This document shows, one piece after another, positions 54,647 through 63,961 of a stretch of DNA of 64,000 bases. Every line of letters begins with the position of its first letter. Within the stretch, counting starts at the first letter, position 1. The position numbers and the translations under genes were made by a program. Source of the DNA: Clostridiales bacterium. Its GTDB lineage: Bacteria > Bacillota > Clostridia > Christensenellales > Aristaeellaceae. Under the pieces are notes generated by a model. It did not search any database. It was not told where the DNA came from and was given only the letters and a program-made list of their open reading frames with translations. Location: positions 91,829-155,828 of the forward strand of contig SVGP01000002.1 of assembly GCA_015056255.1 (NCBI GenBank), written 5' to 3'.

Positions 54647-55608
54647 TGTCAGAGCTCAAATCCTTTTCGGAATTTCGCGCAAGGCGGTTTCTGTTAGACC
54701 AGTTGATGCGTCCGGTGAAAGCCGGGCGCATTGTCCATGCCCAGCTTTTTGAAGGCCCTGATGGAACGGGGAAGCGCACGGCGGCGCGGTTGCTTGCAAG
54801 GAGCATGAACTGCACGGGCGCTGGGGATAAGCCGTGCAACGCATGCCCGTCCTGCCTTCAGTTTTTATCGGGCAATTCCCCGAACCTCATTGAAATTTTT
54901 CCCGAAAAGAATACCATCAGAATCGGCAGTGTGAGGGATGAAATTTTAAAGAAAATCAGCCTTCGCCCGGATAAAGGAAAGCTTTTTATTCTGATCAACG
55001 AAGCCGATAAAATGAATGAAAATGCGCAGAATGCGCTTTTAAAAACGCTTGAAGAAGCGCCGGAATATGCGGTGTTTGTGCTTTTGACCGATAAGGCGGG
55101 TGCGTTGCTTCAAACAATTCAGTCAAGGTGTGCGCTTTTCCGCTTTGCGCCTTTAAGCGAGGATGAAGTTTACGAGATTCTGAAAGCGAACGGCATAGAC
55201 GATGCGCGCGCCAAAGAAGCTGCGAAAACATCGGAAGGCAGTCCAGGCCGCGCGCTTGAAAGAATCAGAAACGAATCCTATAAGGATTTATTAAATCGCG
55301 CTCTAAACGCAATTCAAAGCGTTCACCGAAAATCAGACGCGGCGCAGGCGTTTTTAAAAATTCAGGACGATAAGGACGCCGGATGGGAGATCCTTGAAAT
55401 ATACGAATATTTCGCGCGGCGCATGATGCTGGGTGAAATGGGCGAAGATAAAAGGCTTAAGGGAAGCAAGCTGCTTCAAAGCGTCATAAACGCAAAAAAA
55501 CAACTCAAAGCAAACGTGGCCTATCAGTCCGTAATGGAAATATTGTTTTTTGATGTGGCCGGTCAGGAGGAAACCATACATGGCAACGGTAATCGGCGTC
55601 CGCTTTAA
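54646..55608 (+). CDS. holB: DNA polymerase III delta' subunit
   Basis: Clamp-loader subunit of 320 residues. The N-terminal AAA+ domain has a P-loop GPDGTGKRTAA, the zinc-finger Cys set of the family (NCTGAGDKPCNACPSC), a Walker-B-like ILINEADKM, and the arginine-finger motif QSRC. It starts at ATG 54646, within the darA stop region. Its 3' end overlaps ricT by 29 bases, so translation is tightly linked. Confidence 0.92.
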   Translation: MSELKSFSEFRARRFLLDQLMRPVKAGRIVHAQLFEGPDGTGKRTAARLLARSMNCTGAGDKPCNACPSCLQFLSGNSPNLIEIFPEKNTIRIGSVRDEILKKISLRPDKGKLFILINEADKMNENAQNALLKTLEEAPEYAVFVLLTDKAGALLQTIQSRCALFRFAPLSEDEVYEILKANGIDDARAKEAAKTSEGSPGRALERIRNESYKDLLNRALNAIQSVHRKSDAAQAFLKIQDDKDAGWEILEIYEYFARRMMLGEMGEDKRLKGSKLLQSVINAKKQLKANVAYQSVMEILFFDVAGQEETIHGNGNRRPL

Positions 55609-56740
55609 AAAGGCGGGCAAGGTATATTATTTCAGCCCCGGCGAAGTCTGGCCTGCGCCCGGTGAATTCGTCATCGTTGAAACCACGCGCGGCATCGAGC
55701 TTGGCGAGGTGGTGACGGGTGCGCGAGAGGTGTCGGACGAAGCGCTGGTTGCGCCGCTTAAAAACGTAATCCGAAAGGCCACCGATGCAGATTTAGCCGT
55801 TCAGGAAAAAAACGAGGCGCGCGAAAAGGAAGCCTTCGTGATCTGTAATCAGAAAATAGCTGAGCACAAACTTGAAATGAAGCTTGTGAACGTTGAATAT
55901 ACCTTTGACGACAGCAAAATTATTTTTTACTTTACCGCAAACGGCAGAGTTGATTTCAGGGATCTGGTCAAGGATCTGGCGGGCATTTTCCATATGCGCA
56001 TCGAGCTTCGCCAGATTGGTGTTCGCGACGAAGCCAAGATGCTGGGCGGACTCGGCGCATGCGGAAGACAAATTTGCTGCGGCGCGTTTTTGGGCGACTT
56101 CCAGCCCGTGTCCATCAAGATGGCTAAGGAGCAGAATCTGTCCCTGAACCCCACCAAAATTTCCGGCCAGTGCGGAAGGCTCATGTGCTGTCTTAAGTAC
56201 GAGCAGGATTATTATGAGGAAACCCTTAAAAAGCTCCCGCGTGTCGGAAAAGACATCATGACCCCAGACGGCGTCGGCGTGGTAACCGAAATCAACGTAC
56301 TCAGGGAGCGTGTCAAGGTTCGCGTAAAAACAGGCGACGATAACTTTGAGGTTAAGGAATACGAGCTTCCGGACGTCAGAAAGCTTGCGCCCGGCGAAAA
56401 AGCATTGTATCAGGAATCCGTGCCCAGACAGGCGGCGGAGCCTGTCAGGCAGAGCGAAGCAAAAACTGAGGAAGATCCCAAAGAAGAAAAGCCTTTAAAG
56501 CGCTATCCGAGACCCAAGATCGTAAAGACCATGAATACAGACGAATACATGGAAAAGTATTCCGGTAACGAAGATGCGCCTGAAGATAAGGCGGAAGACG
56601 AAGAAAACGCAAATAAGGCCAATAAAAAGGACGAAAATGAGCAAAAGCCCGATCATAACGAGCACAAAATGCGCCCCCGTCACCGCCATCCGCGTCCCGG
56701 GAAGCCCAAGGAAAGTCATGATGGCGAACAGAATCCGTGA
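55580..56740 (+). CDS. ricT: PSP1-domain protein RicT (YaaT)
   Basis: Part of the Y-complex (RicA, RicF, RicT) that carries Fe-S clusters and guides RNase Y cleavage in Bacillus. It is 386 residues. The PSP1 core has RQIGVRDEAKMLGGLGACG, GRQICCGAFL and QCGRLMCCLKYEQDY, where the Cys pairs bind the cluster. The last 110 residues are a low-complexity tail rich in Lys, Glu, Asp, Asn and Pro, longer than in Bacillus YaaT (275 residues). ATG 55580 has GGAGG 9 bases upstream. Confidence 0.92.
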   Translation: MATVIGVRFKKAGKVYYFSPGEVWPAPGEFVIVETTRGIELGEVVTGAREVSDEALVAPLKNVIRKATDADLAVQEKNEAREKEAFVICNQKIAEHKLEMKLVNVEYTFDDSKIIFYFTANGRVDFRDLVKDLAGIFHMRIELRQIGVRDEAKMLGGLGACGRQICCGAFLGDFQPVSIKMAKEQNLSLNPTKISGQCGRLMCCLKYEQDYYEETLKKLPRVGKDIMTPDGVGVVTEINVLRERVKVRVKTGDDNFEVKEYELPDVRKLAPGEKALYQESVPRQAAEPVRQSEAKTEEDPKEEKPLKRYPRPKIVKTMNTDEYMEKYSGNEDAPEDKAEDEENANKANKKDENEQKPDHNEHKMRPRHRHPRPGKPKESHDGEQNP

Positions 56741-56777
56741 CGGCGCAGTCAAAGTTTTGTAAAGAGTTGAAAACCGC

Positions 56778-56806
56778 TGTACAATTTTGAAATTCCATGC
56801 TATAAT
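56778..56806 (+). promoter_or_regulatory. Promoter of the zinc-ribbon gene
   Basis: TGTACA (56778-56783), 17-base spacer, TATAAT (56801-56806). It implies an unusually long leader of about 130 bases before the start at 56942, in which I recognise no known riboswitch. Confidence 0.6.
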
Positions 56807-56941
56807 ACGTTAAGCCCAAAATGAAAGAACCTGTTTATGCCGTATCCCTCTAAGGTGGTGTCCCCTCCGGTGAAAGGAACGAATCAACAAGGTACCTCAA
56901 TCATCGAAATGGGCGCCAAAAGATTTAGGAGGGTTTTATCC

Positions 56942-57238
56942 ATGTACGAAGACAAGACTTTGGTATGCCGTGGATGCGGCAATGAGTTCGTGTTCACCGC
57001 TTCCGAGCAGCAGTTCTTCGCCGACAAGGGCTTCCAGAACGAGCCCGGCCGTTGCCCCGCTTGCCGCGCGGCTCGCCGTCAGCAGAACAATCAGAATGTA
57101 AACCGCACCGAGCGTCAGATGTTTGACGTTATCTGCGATGGTTGCGGCCGCAACACCCAGGTTCCCTTCCAGCCCCGCGGCGATCGTCCCGTATACTGCC
57201 GTGATTGCTTCGAAGCGAACCGTCAGCCCCGCTATTAA
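56942..57238 (+). CDS. Small zinc-ribbon protein
   Basis: A 98-residue protein with four C-x2-C pairs (LVCRGCGNEF, GRCPACRAAR, VICDGCGRN, VYCRDCFEA), enough for two zinc sites; the middle is a Gln/Asn/Arg-rich linker. Similar proteins are widespread in clostridia and of unknown function; nucleic-acid binding is plausible. ATG 56942 is the start, with AGGAGGG 8 bases upstream. The gene is monocistronic, with its own promoter and terminator, which suggests high expression. Confidence 0.85.
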   Translation: MYEDKTLVCRGCGNEFVFTASEQQFFADKGFQNEPGRCPACRAARRQQNNQNVNRTERQMFDVICDGCGRNTQVPFQPRGDRPVYCRDCFEANRQPRY

Positions 57239-57250
57239 TTGAAGATGGGT

Positions 57251-57286
57251 AAAGTCCGAGTGCTTGCATTCGGGCTTTATTTTTTT
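57251..57286 (+). terminator. Terminator of the zinc-ribbon gene
   Basis: Stem AAAGTCCGAGT/ATTCGGGCTTT (57251-57278, wobble pairs allowed) followed by ATTTTTTT. Confidence 0.88.
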
Positions 57287-57303
57287 GCGTAGCCGAATTC
57301 TTC

Positions 57304-57332
57304 TTGACAGGGAAATGGGAACGTGTTACATT
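57304..57332 (+). promoter_or_regulatory. Promoter of uxaC
   Basis: TTGACA (57304-57309), 17-base spacer, TACATT (57327-57332) with extended TG. Confidence 0.7.
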
Positions 57333-57369
57333 TAAATTAGAAAAACCTGAGAATTAGGGAGGCGCTGCC

Positions 57370-58773
57370 ATGAAGCCGTTTATGAATGAAGATTTCCTTT
57401 TAACTACGGACGCCGCGAAAAAGCTCTATCACGAGTATGCGGAAAACATGCCCATCTGCGACTATCACTGCCACCTGATCCCGAAGGAGATTGCCGAAAA
57501 CAAGCAGTTTAAAAACATTACCGAGCTGTTTTTGGGCGGCGATCATTATAAGTGGCGCGCCATGGCCTCACTGGGCGTAGACGATAAGTATATCAGAGGC
57601 GACGGCGACGACTACGAAAAATTTGTCTGGTATGCAAAAACCATCTCCATGGCCATCGGAAACCCATTGTATCACTGGACGCATTTGGAGCTTAAGAGGG
57701 TTTTTGGGATCGATACGCCTTTAACTGAAAAAACCGCGCCCGAAATCTGGGAAAAGGCAAACGCTCTTTTGCAGAAAGAGGAATTCCGCGCAAAGCGCCT
57801 GATTGAAAAGTTCAACGTAACCCACGTCTGCACCACCGACGATCCCGCAGATTCCCTCGAATATCATATCGAGATCAAAAAGGACGCATCCTTCAAGACC
57901 AAGGTGCTTCCGACCTTCCGTCCCGATAAGGCGATCAAGATTACCCTCGCGGGCTTTAAGGAGTATATTGAAAAGCTCTCCGAAGTCAGCGGAATTAAGA
58001 TCGAATGCGCCGAGGACGTTGTAGAGGCGCTGAAGGTTCGCGCAAAGTTCTTCCATGCAAATGGCTGCCGCGTATCTGACCACGGCCTTGACACCGTGCC
58101 CGGCGGAGAAGCTTGCGCGTGCAAGGCCAATTCGGCTTTTAAAGCCGTGATGAACGGCGAAACGCCGTGCGATTACGACGCAGAGAGCTACAGAACCTAT
58201 CTGCTTGTCGAGCTCGGCGGCATCTATAAGGATCTTGGCTGGGGTCAGCAGTATCATATGAACGCCCAGCGAAACAACAACGGCCCCATGTTCAGGAAGT
58301 ACGGTCCGGATACCGGCTTTGACTCCATCAGCGATGAGCTCGTTGCGCAGAAATTAGGCTACATCCTGAATGCGCAGGAGGAGAAGGGGAAGCTTCCCAA
58401 AACCATTCTCTATACCTTAAACCCGAATGCCAACTACGTTCTTGCCAGCACCATCGGAAACTTCCAGACCGAAGCGGGTATTGCGGGCAAAATGCAGTTC
58501 GGCTCCGCATGGTGGTTCTGCGATCAGAAGGAGGGCATGTTCCAGCAGATGAAGGATCTGGCGGCAATGGGTCTTTTGTCCGCCTTCGTCGGCATGCTCA
58601 CCGACTCCCGCTCCTTCGTAAGCTACCCCAGACACGAGTATTTCAGAAGAATTCTGTGCGAATTAATCGGCTCCTGGGTAGAAAACGGAGAATATCCCGC
58701 CGATTGGGATACGCTTAAAGAAATCGTACAGGGCATTTGCTATAACAACGTGATCAAGTATTTTGGATTCTGA
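57370..58773 (+). CDS. uxaC: Glucuronate (uronate) isomerase
   Basis: Converts D-glucuronate to D-fructuronate and D-galacturonate to D-tagaturonate. It is 467 residues, normal for UxaC. The metal site is in ICDYHCHLIPKEI near residue 30; THVCTTDDPADSLEYH and SDHGLDTVPG are further family stretches. GGGAGG precedes ATG 57370. It stands alone with its own promoter; the following steps (uxuA/uxuB/kdgK) are not in the window. It fits with the fucosidase, sulfatase and ribulokinase genes as glycan breakdown. Confidence 0.95.
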   Translation: MKPFMNEDFLLTTDAAKKLYHEYAENMPICDYHCHLIPKEIAENKQFKNITELFLGGDHYKWRAMASLGVDDKYIRGDGDDYEKFVWYAKTISMAIGNPLYHWTHLELKRVFGIDTPLTEKTAPEIWEKANALLQKEEFRAKRLIEKFNVTHVCTTDDPADSLEYHIEIKKDASFKTKVLPTFRPDKAIKITLAGFKEYIEKLSEVSGIKIECAEDVVEALKVRAKFFHANGCRVSDHGLDTVPGGEACACKANSAFKAVMNGETPCDYDAESYRTYLLVELGGIYKDLGWGQQYHMNAQRNNNGPMFRKYGPDTGFDSISDELVAQKLGYILNAQEEKGKLPKTILYTLNPNANYVLASTIGNFQTEAGIAGKMQFGSAWWFCDQKEGMFQQMKDLAAMGLLSAFVGMLTDSRSFVSYPRHEYFRRILCELIGSWVENGEYPADWDTLKEIVQGICYNNVIKYFGF

Positions 58774-58826
58774 TTATGAATCATGGCGGGGCTCTAACCG
58801 ACCGCCCTTATCTCATAAGTATAAAA

Positions 58827-58908
58827 GCGCGGGCGATTCGTGAATCGCCCCTACAAAATGGTTGAGAAATAATCACCAAATGTAGGGGCGATCACTGATC
58901 GCCTGCGC
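58827..58908. repeat. Palindromic dispersed repeat, copy 2
   Basis: GCGCGGGCGATTCGTGAATC followed by GCCCCTAC on the left, and GTAGGGGCGATCACTGATC followed by GCCTGCGC on the right, form a long imperfect palindrome. Each half is itself palindromic (GGCGAT.../...ATCGCC). The centre (ATGGTTG...ATCA) resembles copy 1 at 6863-6966. It lies between the convergent uxaC and rqcH genes. Confidence 0.82.
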
Positions 58909-58941
58909 TGAGTTTATTCTGCTTTTCACATCTGTCTCATT

Positions 58942-60648
58942 CTATTCCGGCGTTACGAACACGGTTCGCTGATGCGTATAGATGACGAAGCCGGGCTTGG
59001 AGCCGGAAGGCTTTTTGACAAATTTTCGCCGTGTATAATCGACGGGTACGTTTGAACCTGTGGAGAGGCTCGAATGCTTGGCGGCAAGCTTTGCGGCAAA
59101 GAGCATCGTCTCGTCCGTTGGGTTTTCGCTTTTGACAATCACGTGCGAGCCCGGCGCGTCCTTTACGTGCAGCCACCATTCATTGGGCTCCGCGCTGAAG
59201 GTGAGCTTTTCGTTCTGAAGATTATTTTTGCCGACAAAGATCTCGGTTCCGTCGTCAGAGGCATATTTAAACGGGGCGGAGGGCGGAAGGGCCTTGACCT
59301 GACGGCGGGTGGAGGTGTCTTTGATGTAATTGAGCTTTACAAGTTCGCTCCGAAGCTCCCAAAGGCTGGATTCGTCCGTGCATTTTCTGAGGTTTTCCAT
59401 CTGGCCTTCGAGGTAGTTAAGCTCTTCCGCGGCAAGCTGCCTTTGTTCTTCGGCCAGCTTCTTTGCGCTCTGGGCTTTTCGGTAGAGCTTGAAATATTTC
59501 TGGGCGTTTGCAGTGGCGTTCAGCCTTTCATCGAGCGCGATCTCCATTTCGCGAAGGTTTTCGTCGTAATAATTCGGTATGAACACCTTTTTCATGCCCT
59601 TTTTAACCAGATGCGGGCAGGCAGAGAGAAGTTCGCCCTTGATTCTGTATTCCTCCATGTGTTCGCCGCCTTCAAGGGCCTCCAGCTGTAGGGCGATTTT
59701 CTTTTCGAGGCGCTCGATGTTGTTTTTGATCACCTTGTGAACGGCGGCGCTTTTCTGCTTCATGCGCTCTTCAAGGTCGCGCAGGTAATAATAATCATCG
59801 ATGGCCTCGGAAAGCGTCAGGAAGTGCTTTTTTGAAAATGAAGCGCGACTTTTGTATTCAAACGCCAACAGATCCATCGCTTCGCCTGCGTCGTTTAACT
59901 GAACGGAAGGCGAGGGAGCGGAAAGGATCGATTCCATTTCCTTTATAATACGGTTTGCCGTGCGCCTTGTGTCAATTTCTTCCATCCGCGCGTCTTCGTT
60001 TCCGGTGACCCTGAAGGCGAGTTCACGTGCAAGAGGCGAAGATAAGCCGCTGATTACGCCGGACAGCGTTTTTGAAAGAAGGCCTGAGGATGCGGACAAG
60101 GCGTTTGAAAGCGCGTTTTCATCCAATTCGTCAAACGGAATCTTTCCATGCGACGGGGGACGCACGTACATAAGGCCGGGCAGCACTTCTCTCACGCTTG
60201 AAATCGCTTCTGTTACGCGCCTTGCGCTTTCCATAATGCGCCCGTCCTTATTGACAAGGATGATGTTTGAGTGCTTGCCCATGAATTCGCAGATGATGGT
60301 TTTTTCGCTCTGATCGCCCAGCTCGTCAATGTGCTCGATGCCGATTTCAACAATGCGGTCGCTGAGCGCCTGACGGACAAAGCGAATGCGCCCGCCGATT
60401 AAGTGCTTTCGCATGAGCATGCAAAGGTTCGGAGGCTCGAGCGGGTTGCTTTTTTTGATTTTCGTGATGTGTGCGCGCGCGCAGCCTGCGCTTGCGGATA
60501 AAAGCAGGTTATGATTATCGCCCTGCGAGCGCACGGTGATGATCACTTCATCCCTTTCGGGCTGAGTGATTTTGTCAACGCGTCCGCCGGTCAGAAGCGC
60601 GTTTAACTCGTTTGCAATCAGATGAAACGTTACGCCGTCCATCGGCAT
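58942..60648 (-). CDS. rqcH: NFACT protein RqcH (Rqc2 homologue)
   Basis: Ribosome quality-control factor that recruits tRNA-Ala to stalled 50S subunits and adds alanine tails. It is 568 residues from ATG 60648, with GGAGGG 8 bases upstream; the longer frame is discarded because the consensus promoter at 60680-60708 lies inside it. Order: NFACT-N domain (VTFHLIANELNALLTGGRV; SDRIVEI with the Asp-Arg pair important in RqcH), a helical coiled-coil middle, and NFACT-R with IFVGKNNLQNEKL and EWWLHVKDAPGSHVIVK. Older names call it fibronectin-binding protein. Confidence 0.94.
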   Translation of the reverse strand: MPMDGVTFHLIANELNALLTGGRVDKITQPERDEVIITVRSQGDNHNLLLSASAGCARAHITKIKKSNPLEPPNLCMLMRKHLIGGRIRFVRQALSDRIVEIGIEHIDELGDQSEKTIICEFMGKHSNIILVNKDGRIMESARRVTEAISSVREVLPGLMYVRPPSHGKIPFDELDENALSNALSASSGLLSKTLSGVISGLSSPLARELAFRVTGNEDARMEEIDTRRTANRIIKEMESILSAPSPSVQLNDAGEAMDLLAFEYKSRASFSKKHFLTLSEAIDDYYYLRDLEERMKQKSAAVHKVIKNNIERLEKKIALQLEALEGGEHMEEYRIKGELLSACPHLVKKGMKKVFIPNYYDENLREMEIALDERLNATANAQKYFKLYRKAQSAKKLAEEQRQLAAEELNYLEGQMENLRKCTDESSLWELRSELVKLNYIKDTSTRRQVKALPPSAPFKYASDDGTEIFVGKNNLQNEKLTFSAEPNEWWLHVKDAPGSHVIVKSENPTDETMLFAAKLAAKHSSLSTGSNVPVDYTRRKFVKKPSGSKPGFVIYTHQRTVFVTPE

Positions 60649-60679
60649 GATGGGTGCCCTCCATGTATGTGATTTTATC

Positions 60680-60708
60680 ATTATACACGCTTTAAACGGA
60701 AATTTCAA
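60680..60708 (-). promoter_or_regulatory. Promoter of rqcH
   Basis: TTGAAA (60708-60703), 17-base spacer, TATAAT (60685-60680) on the minus strand. Confidence 0.85.
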
Positions 60709-60714
60709 CAAAGA

Positions 60715-60743
60715 TTGATTCTCATAATAAGTTGTGCTAAAAT
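60715..60743 (+). promoter_or_regulatory. Promoter of gerM-rph/rdgB-yfcE
   Basis: TTGATT (60715-60720), 17-base spacer, TAAAAT (60738-60743) with extended TGc. Its -35 starts six bases from the -35 of the divergent rqcH promoter. Confidence 0.75.
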
Positions 60744-60823
60744 AAAAAGGAACGCTTTTTCGAATACCCGAGCCGCCATATGAATAGCATGAAGAAGTCA
60801 GAATGCGCGTGGGAGGGATTTGA

Positions 60824-61879
60824 ATGAAGTTTAAGTACAATCTCAAATGGCCGCATGCCGTTGCGGCGATCATCATTTTAATTGCCATTGTCGCCATCTG
60901 TATTCCGACCGGAGAAAACAAAGAAAGCGAGCCTGAAACCGAGCCTCAGCTTACGCCCAGCCCGTTTCTTACGCCCGTCACGGACGAAAACAATGAAGGC
61001 AGCATGAACACCGTCGCCTATTATCAGGATGACAACGGCTATCTTGTGCCGGTTATGCGCTCCATCGGGGCGGAGGAGGGAATTGCAAGAGCGACCTTAA
61101 ACCTTATGGTCAAAAGCGTGTATAACGACATGGAAGCGGCCAGAATGGGTTTAAGGTGCGTGATTCCCGAAAACACGACTTTTGACCTTGATATTTCTGG
61201 CGGCGTAGCAAGGCTTGACATGAGTAAGGAAGCTTTGAATTCGCCCGACGCAGTCAGCGAATACAACATGGTTTCGGCAATTGTACAGACGCTTACGGAT
61301 TTTCCAACGGTTGAAAAGGTGAGATTCTTAATCGACGGAAAGGAAACCGAGCGATTGACCTTCGGAACCGGCATTTCCGGAGAGTTTACCCGCGGTTATA
61401 TGAACTTTGAAAGTTCGAACCTGAATGATGCGTCAAGTGCGGTAACGCTGTATTTTACCGGCGATTCGCCCTCCATGATTGTTCCCGTTACCCGCGCCGT
61501 ATACGGAAAGGGCGACATCCAGACAGCGGTTATGGAGCTTGTGAAGGGTCCGAGCGCGACTTCGCCTTTGAACCGCGTAATTCCCTCCGGCTGCGGACTG
61601 AAAAGCGTAAAGGTTGAAAACGGCGTTGCCTATGTCGATTTCACGCGCGAATTTATCACAATCGCCGAGGAAACCGACGGCGGAAGGCTGGCCCTTCGTG
61701 CGCTGGTATTAACATGCATGCAGTTTGACGGAGTGAAGAGTGTAAAGGTGCTTGTGGAAGGCGAGGAATACGATACCGGCGCAGGAACGCTTTACGCGCC
61801 CACCTTTGTAAACAGCGCAAGCGATATTCAGGATGCGTTTATCAGAGCCAAAACGCAGGAGATTTTTGAATTCGAATAA
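60824..61879 (+). CDS. gerM: GerM-like protein with two GerMN domains
   Basis: A 351-residue protein. Residues about 12-28 form a membrane anchor or signal segment ending AICIPTG; this is not a canonical lipobox. A Glu/Pro/Thr-rich linker follows, then two GerMN domains (about 60-200 and 205-345), each with the NxVIP motif ([18 protein letters not shown]). In Bacillus GerM works in spore cortex formation and germination. The gerM-rph-rdgB-yfcE order equals the Bacillus order and supports the call and a spore-forming ancestry. Confidence 0.88.
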   Translation: MKFKYNLKWPHAVAAIIILIAIVAICIPTGENKESEPETEPQLTPSPFLTPVTDENNEGSMNTVAYYQDDNGYLVPVMRSIGAEEGIARATLNLMVKSVYNDMEAARMGLRCVIPENTTFDLDISGGVARLDMSKEALNSPDAVSEYNMVSAIVQTLTDFPTVEKVRFLIDGKETERLTFGTGISGEFTRGYMNFESSNLNDASSAVTLYFTGDSPSMIVPVTRAVYGKGDIQTAVMELVKGPSATSPLNRVIPSGCGLKSVKVENGVAYVDFTREFITIAEETDGGRLALRALVLTCMQFDGVKSVKVLVEGEEYDTGAGTLYAPTFVNSASDIQDAFIRAKTQEIFEFE

Positions 61880-61899
61880 GAAACAAAGGAGATATACCA

Positions 61900-63228
61900 A
61901 TGGAAATTACGAGAAAAAGCGATGAAATGAGAAAAATCAAGATCACGCCTGATTTTACCGAGATGGCTGCGGGCAGCGTATTGATCGAATGCGGAAGAAC
62001 GCGCGTATTGTGCACGGCGAGCGTTGTTGAAAACGTGCCGCCCTTTAAAAGAGGCTCCGGACAGGGCTGGCTTACTGCAGAATACGCCATGTTGCCCGGC
62101 TCCACACCCACGAGAAAGGAGCGCGACGGCCTTAAGAAGGATGGGCGCGGCGTTGAGATTCAGCGCCTGATCGGCCGCTCCCTTCGCGCGTGCGTGGATC
62201 TTACGCGCCTTGGAGAGAGGACCATCTATATCGACTGCGACGTTCTGCAGGCCGACGGCGGCACGCGCACGGCCTCCATCACCGGCGCGTTCTGCGCCCT
62301 CACGATTGCGGTCGACAAGCTGATCAAAAAAGGCCTGATCGTCGATTCGCCCATCATCAAACAGCTGGCAGCCGTATCGGTCGGAATCATCGACAACGTT
62401 CCCACCCTCGATCTTGAATACGCGCAGGATTCCCGCGCGCAGGTGGATATGAACGTCATCATGACCAAAGACCTTAAGGGCAATATGGAATATGTCGAGG
62501 TTCAGGGAACGGGAGAAGGCAGAACGTTTTCGAAATCCGAGATGGATAAGCTTCTGCTGCTTGCCAAAAAGGGCATTACCAAGCTCATGAAGGCGCAGCT
62601 CACCTGCGTCGGCGACCGTGCTTATGTGATCGGCAAAAAACCGCGTTTGGTCGTTGCGACGCGCAATTTCGGAAAACTGAAGGAGCTTAGAAAGCTGCTG
62701 GGCGAAATGTACGAGGTCATGTCCATAGCGGAAGCCGGCGCAACGGCGGATCCCGAGGAGACGGGAGAGACGTTTGCAGAAAACGCGCTCATCAAGGCGC
62801 AGGCGCTGATGGACGAACTCAAATGCGCGACCATCGCCGACGACAGCGGCCTTGTCGTGGACGCGCTTGACGGAAAGCCCGGCGTATACAGCGCAAGATA
62901 TGCGGGTGTTCACGGGGACGACGAGGCGAATAACCAGAAGCTTTTAAAGGAGCTTGAAAACGTGCCTGCGCCCAGAACGGCAAGATTCGCCTGTGCCATT
63001 GCGCTTACAAGACCCGGACACAAGCCTCTGATCTGCGAAGGAACCTGCGAAGGCAAAATCGCCTTTGAAAAGAAGGGCGAGGACGGATTCGGCTATGATC
63101 CTCTGTTCGAGGCCGACGCGCTTGACGGACGCACCTTTGCAGAAGCGGGCGTGGAGGAGAAAAACGCCATCTCCCACAGAGGCAATGCGATCAAGGCGCT
63201 CCTTGAGGCGCTGGAGGCGGGGAAATGA
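61900..63228 (+). CDS. RNase PH fused to RdgB-type XTP/dITP pyrophosphatase
   Basis: A 442-residue two-domain protein. Residues 1-247 are a full RNase PH (phosphorolytic 3' trimming of tRNA): [37 protein letters not shown] and [12 protein letters not shown] match the family. Residue 248 onward is a complete non-canonical purine NTP pyrophosphatase ([46 protein letters not shown]) that cleans dITP/XTP. In many bacteria these are adjacent separate genes. A run of six A at the junction should be checked, but the frame is open throughout. yfcE overlaps by ATGA. Confidence 0.93.
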   Translation: MEITRKSDEMRKIKITPDFTEMAAGSVLIECGRTRVLCTASVVENVPPFKRGSGQGWLTAEYAMLPGSTPTRKERDGLKKDGRGVEIQRLIGRSLRACVDLTRLGERTIYIDCDVLQADGGTRTASITGAFCALTIAVDKLIKKGLIVDSPIIKQLAAVSVGIIDNVPTLDLEYAQDSRAQVDMNVIMTKDLKGNMEYVEVQGTGEGRTFSKSEMDKLLLLAKKGITKLMKAQLTCVGDRAYVIGKKPRLVVATRNFGKLKELRKLLGEMYEVMSIAEAGATADPEETGETFAENALIKAQALMDELKCATIADDSGLVVDALDGKPGVYSARYAGVHGDDEANNQKLLKELENVPAPRTARFACAIALTRPGHKPLICEGTCEGKIAFEKKGEDGFGYDPLFEADALDGRTFAEAGVEEKNAISHRGNAIKALLEALEAGK

Positions 63229-63689
63229 TCCGCATCGGCGTATTTTCAGACAGCCACGGACAGATCGATCTTTTCGAAAAGGCCGTAAGGCAATTAAATA
63301 ACGTATGCGCAATCGTCCATCTGGGCGATTGCGCTACCGATGCTTTTGAAGTTGTTAAGCGCACGGGCAGGGAAATTATTACTTTGAACGGCAACTGCGA
63401 TCTTCTTTCAAGAGAGCCGCTTTTTCGAATCCTTGAATTCGAAGGAAAACGTCTGTATCTGACGCACGGACACAGGGAGCATGTAAAAATGGAGATGACG
63501 CGGCTTTTTTATCGCGCGGAGGAGGAGGGCGCAGACGCGGTTCTTTTTGGACATACGCACATTCCTGCATTTAAGGAAATCGGCGGCGTCGCCTTTTTGA
63601 ATCCCGGCGCGATGAAGGACGGAAGACACTCGATTTTGAAAATCGAAAACGGCAGGATTACCGCTGAATTTTTGAGAACCGAGATCTGA
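63225..63689 (+). CDS. yfcE: YfcE/MJ0936-family phosphodiesterase
   Basis: A 154-residue calcineurin-like metallophosphoesterase. The metal ligands run in order: [30 protein letters not shown] and FGHTH. Relatives cleave phosphodiester model substrates; the natural substrate is unknown. It overlaps the preceding gene by ATGA and ends the operon. Confidence 0.93.
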   Translation: MIRIGVFSDSHGQIDLFEKAVRQLNNVCAIVHLGDCATDAFEVVKRTGREIITLNGNCDLLSREPLFRILEFEGKRLYLTHGHREHVKMEMTRLFYRAEEEGADAVLFGHTHIPAFKEIGGVAFLNPGAMKDGRHSILKIENGRITAEFLRTEI

Positions 63690-63730
63690 AAGCGGTAAAG
63701 TAAATTATTTGTCAAATACGCAAAAAAGAC

Positions 63731-63759
63731 TGGACAAAGCAGGGAAATGGTGATATAAT
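63731..63759 (+). promoter_or_regulatory. Promoter of the tRNA-Arg/tRNA-His pair
   Basis: TGGACA (63731-63736), 17-base spacer, TATAAT (63754-63759) with extended TGa. Confidence 0.85.
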
Positions 63760-63805
63760 TCTATCCTGTCAGCAGGAAGTTCGCTTCGAACCGTGAGTTT
63801 GGTTT

Positions 63806-63879
<74 letters not shown>

Positions 63880-63886
63880 TAGATAT

Positions 63887-63961
63887 GGTGGATATAGCTC
63901 AGCTGGTTAGAGTGCCAGGTTGTGGCCCTGGAGGTCGTGGGTTCGAACCCCACTATTCACC
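63887..63961 (+). tRNA. tRNA-His (anticodon GTG)
   Basis: Acceptor GTGGATA pairs with TATTCAC. G at 63887 is the extra G-1 of tRNA-His and pairs with C at 63961. The anticodon arm is CCAGG-TTGTGGC-CCTGG (GTG), T arm GTGGG-TTCGAAC-CCCAC. An eight-T run follows soon after and may end the transcript. Confidence 0.95.

Noticed and set aside
56807..56941. Possible riboswitch in the long leader of the zinc-ribbon gene
   Set aside because: I looked for fluoride, ZTP, preQ1 and TPP core motifs and found none; no convincing conserved-looking stem.
62635..62640. Possible frameshift at a run of six A in rph-rdgB
   Set aside because: The frame is open across both complete domains, and no ribosome-binding site supports a separate RdgB start; kept as a fusion, with the check noted.
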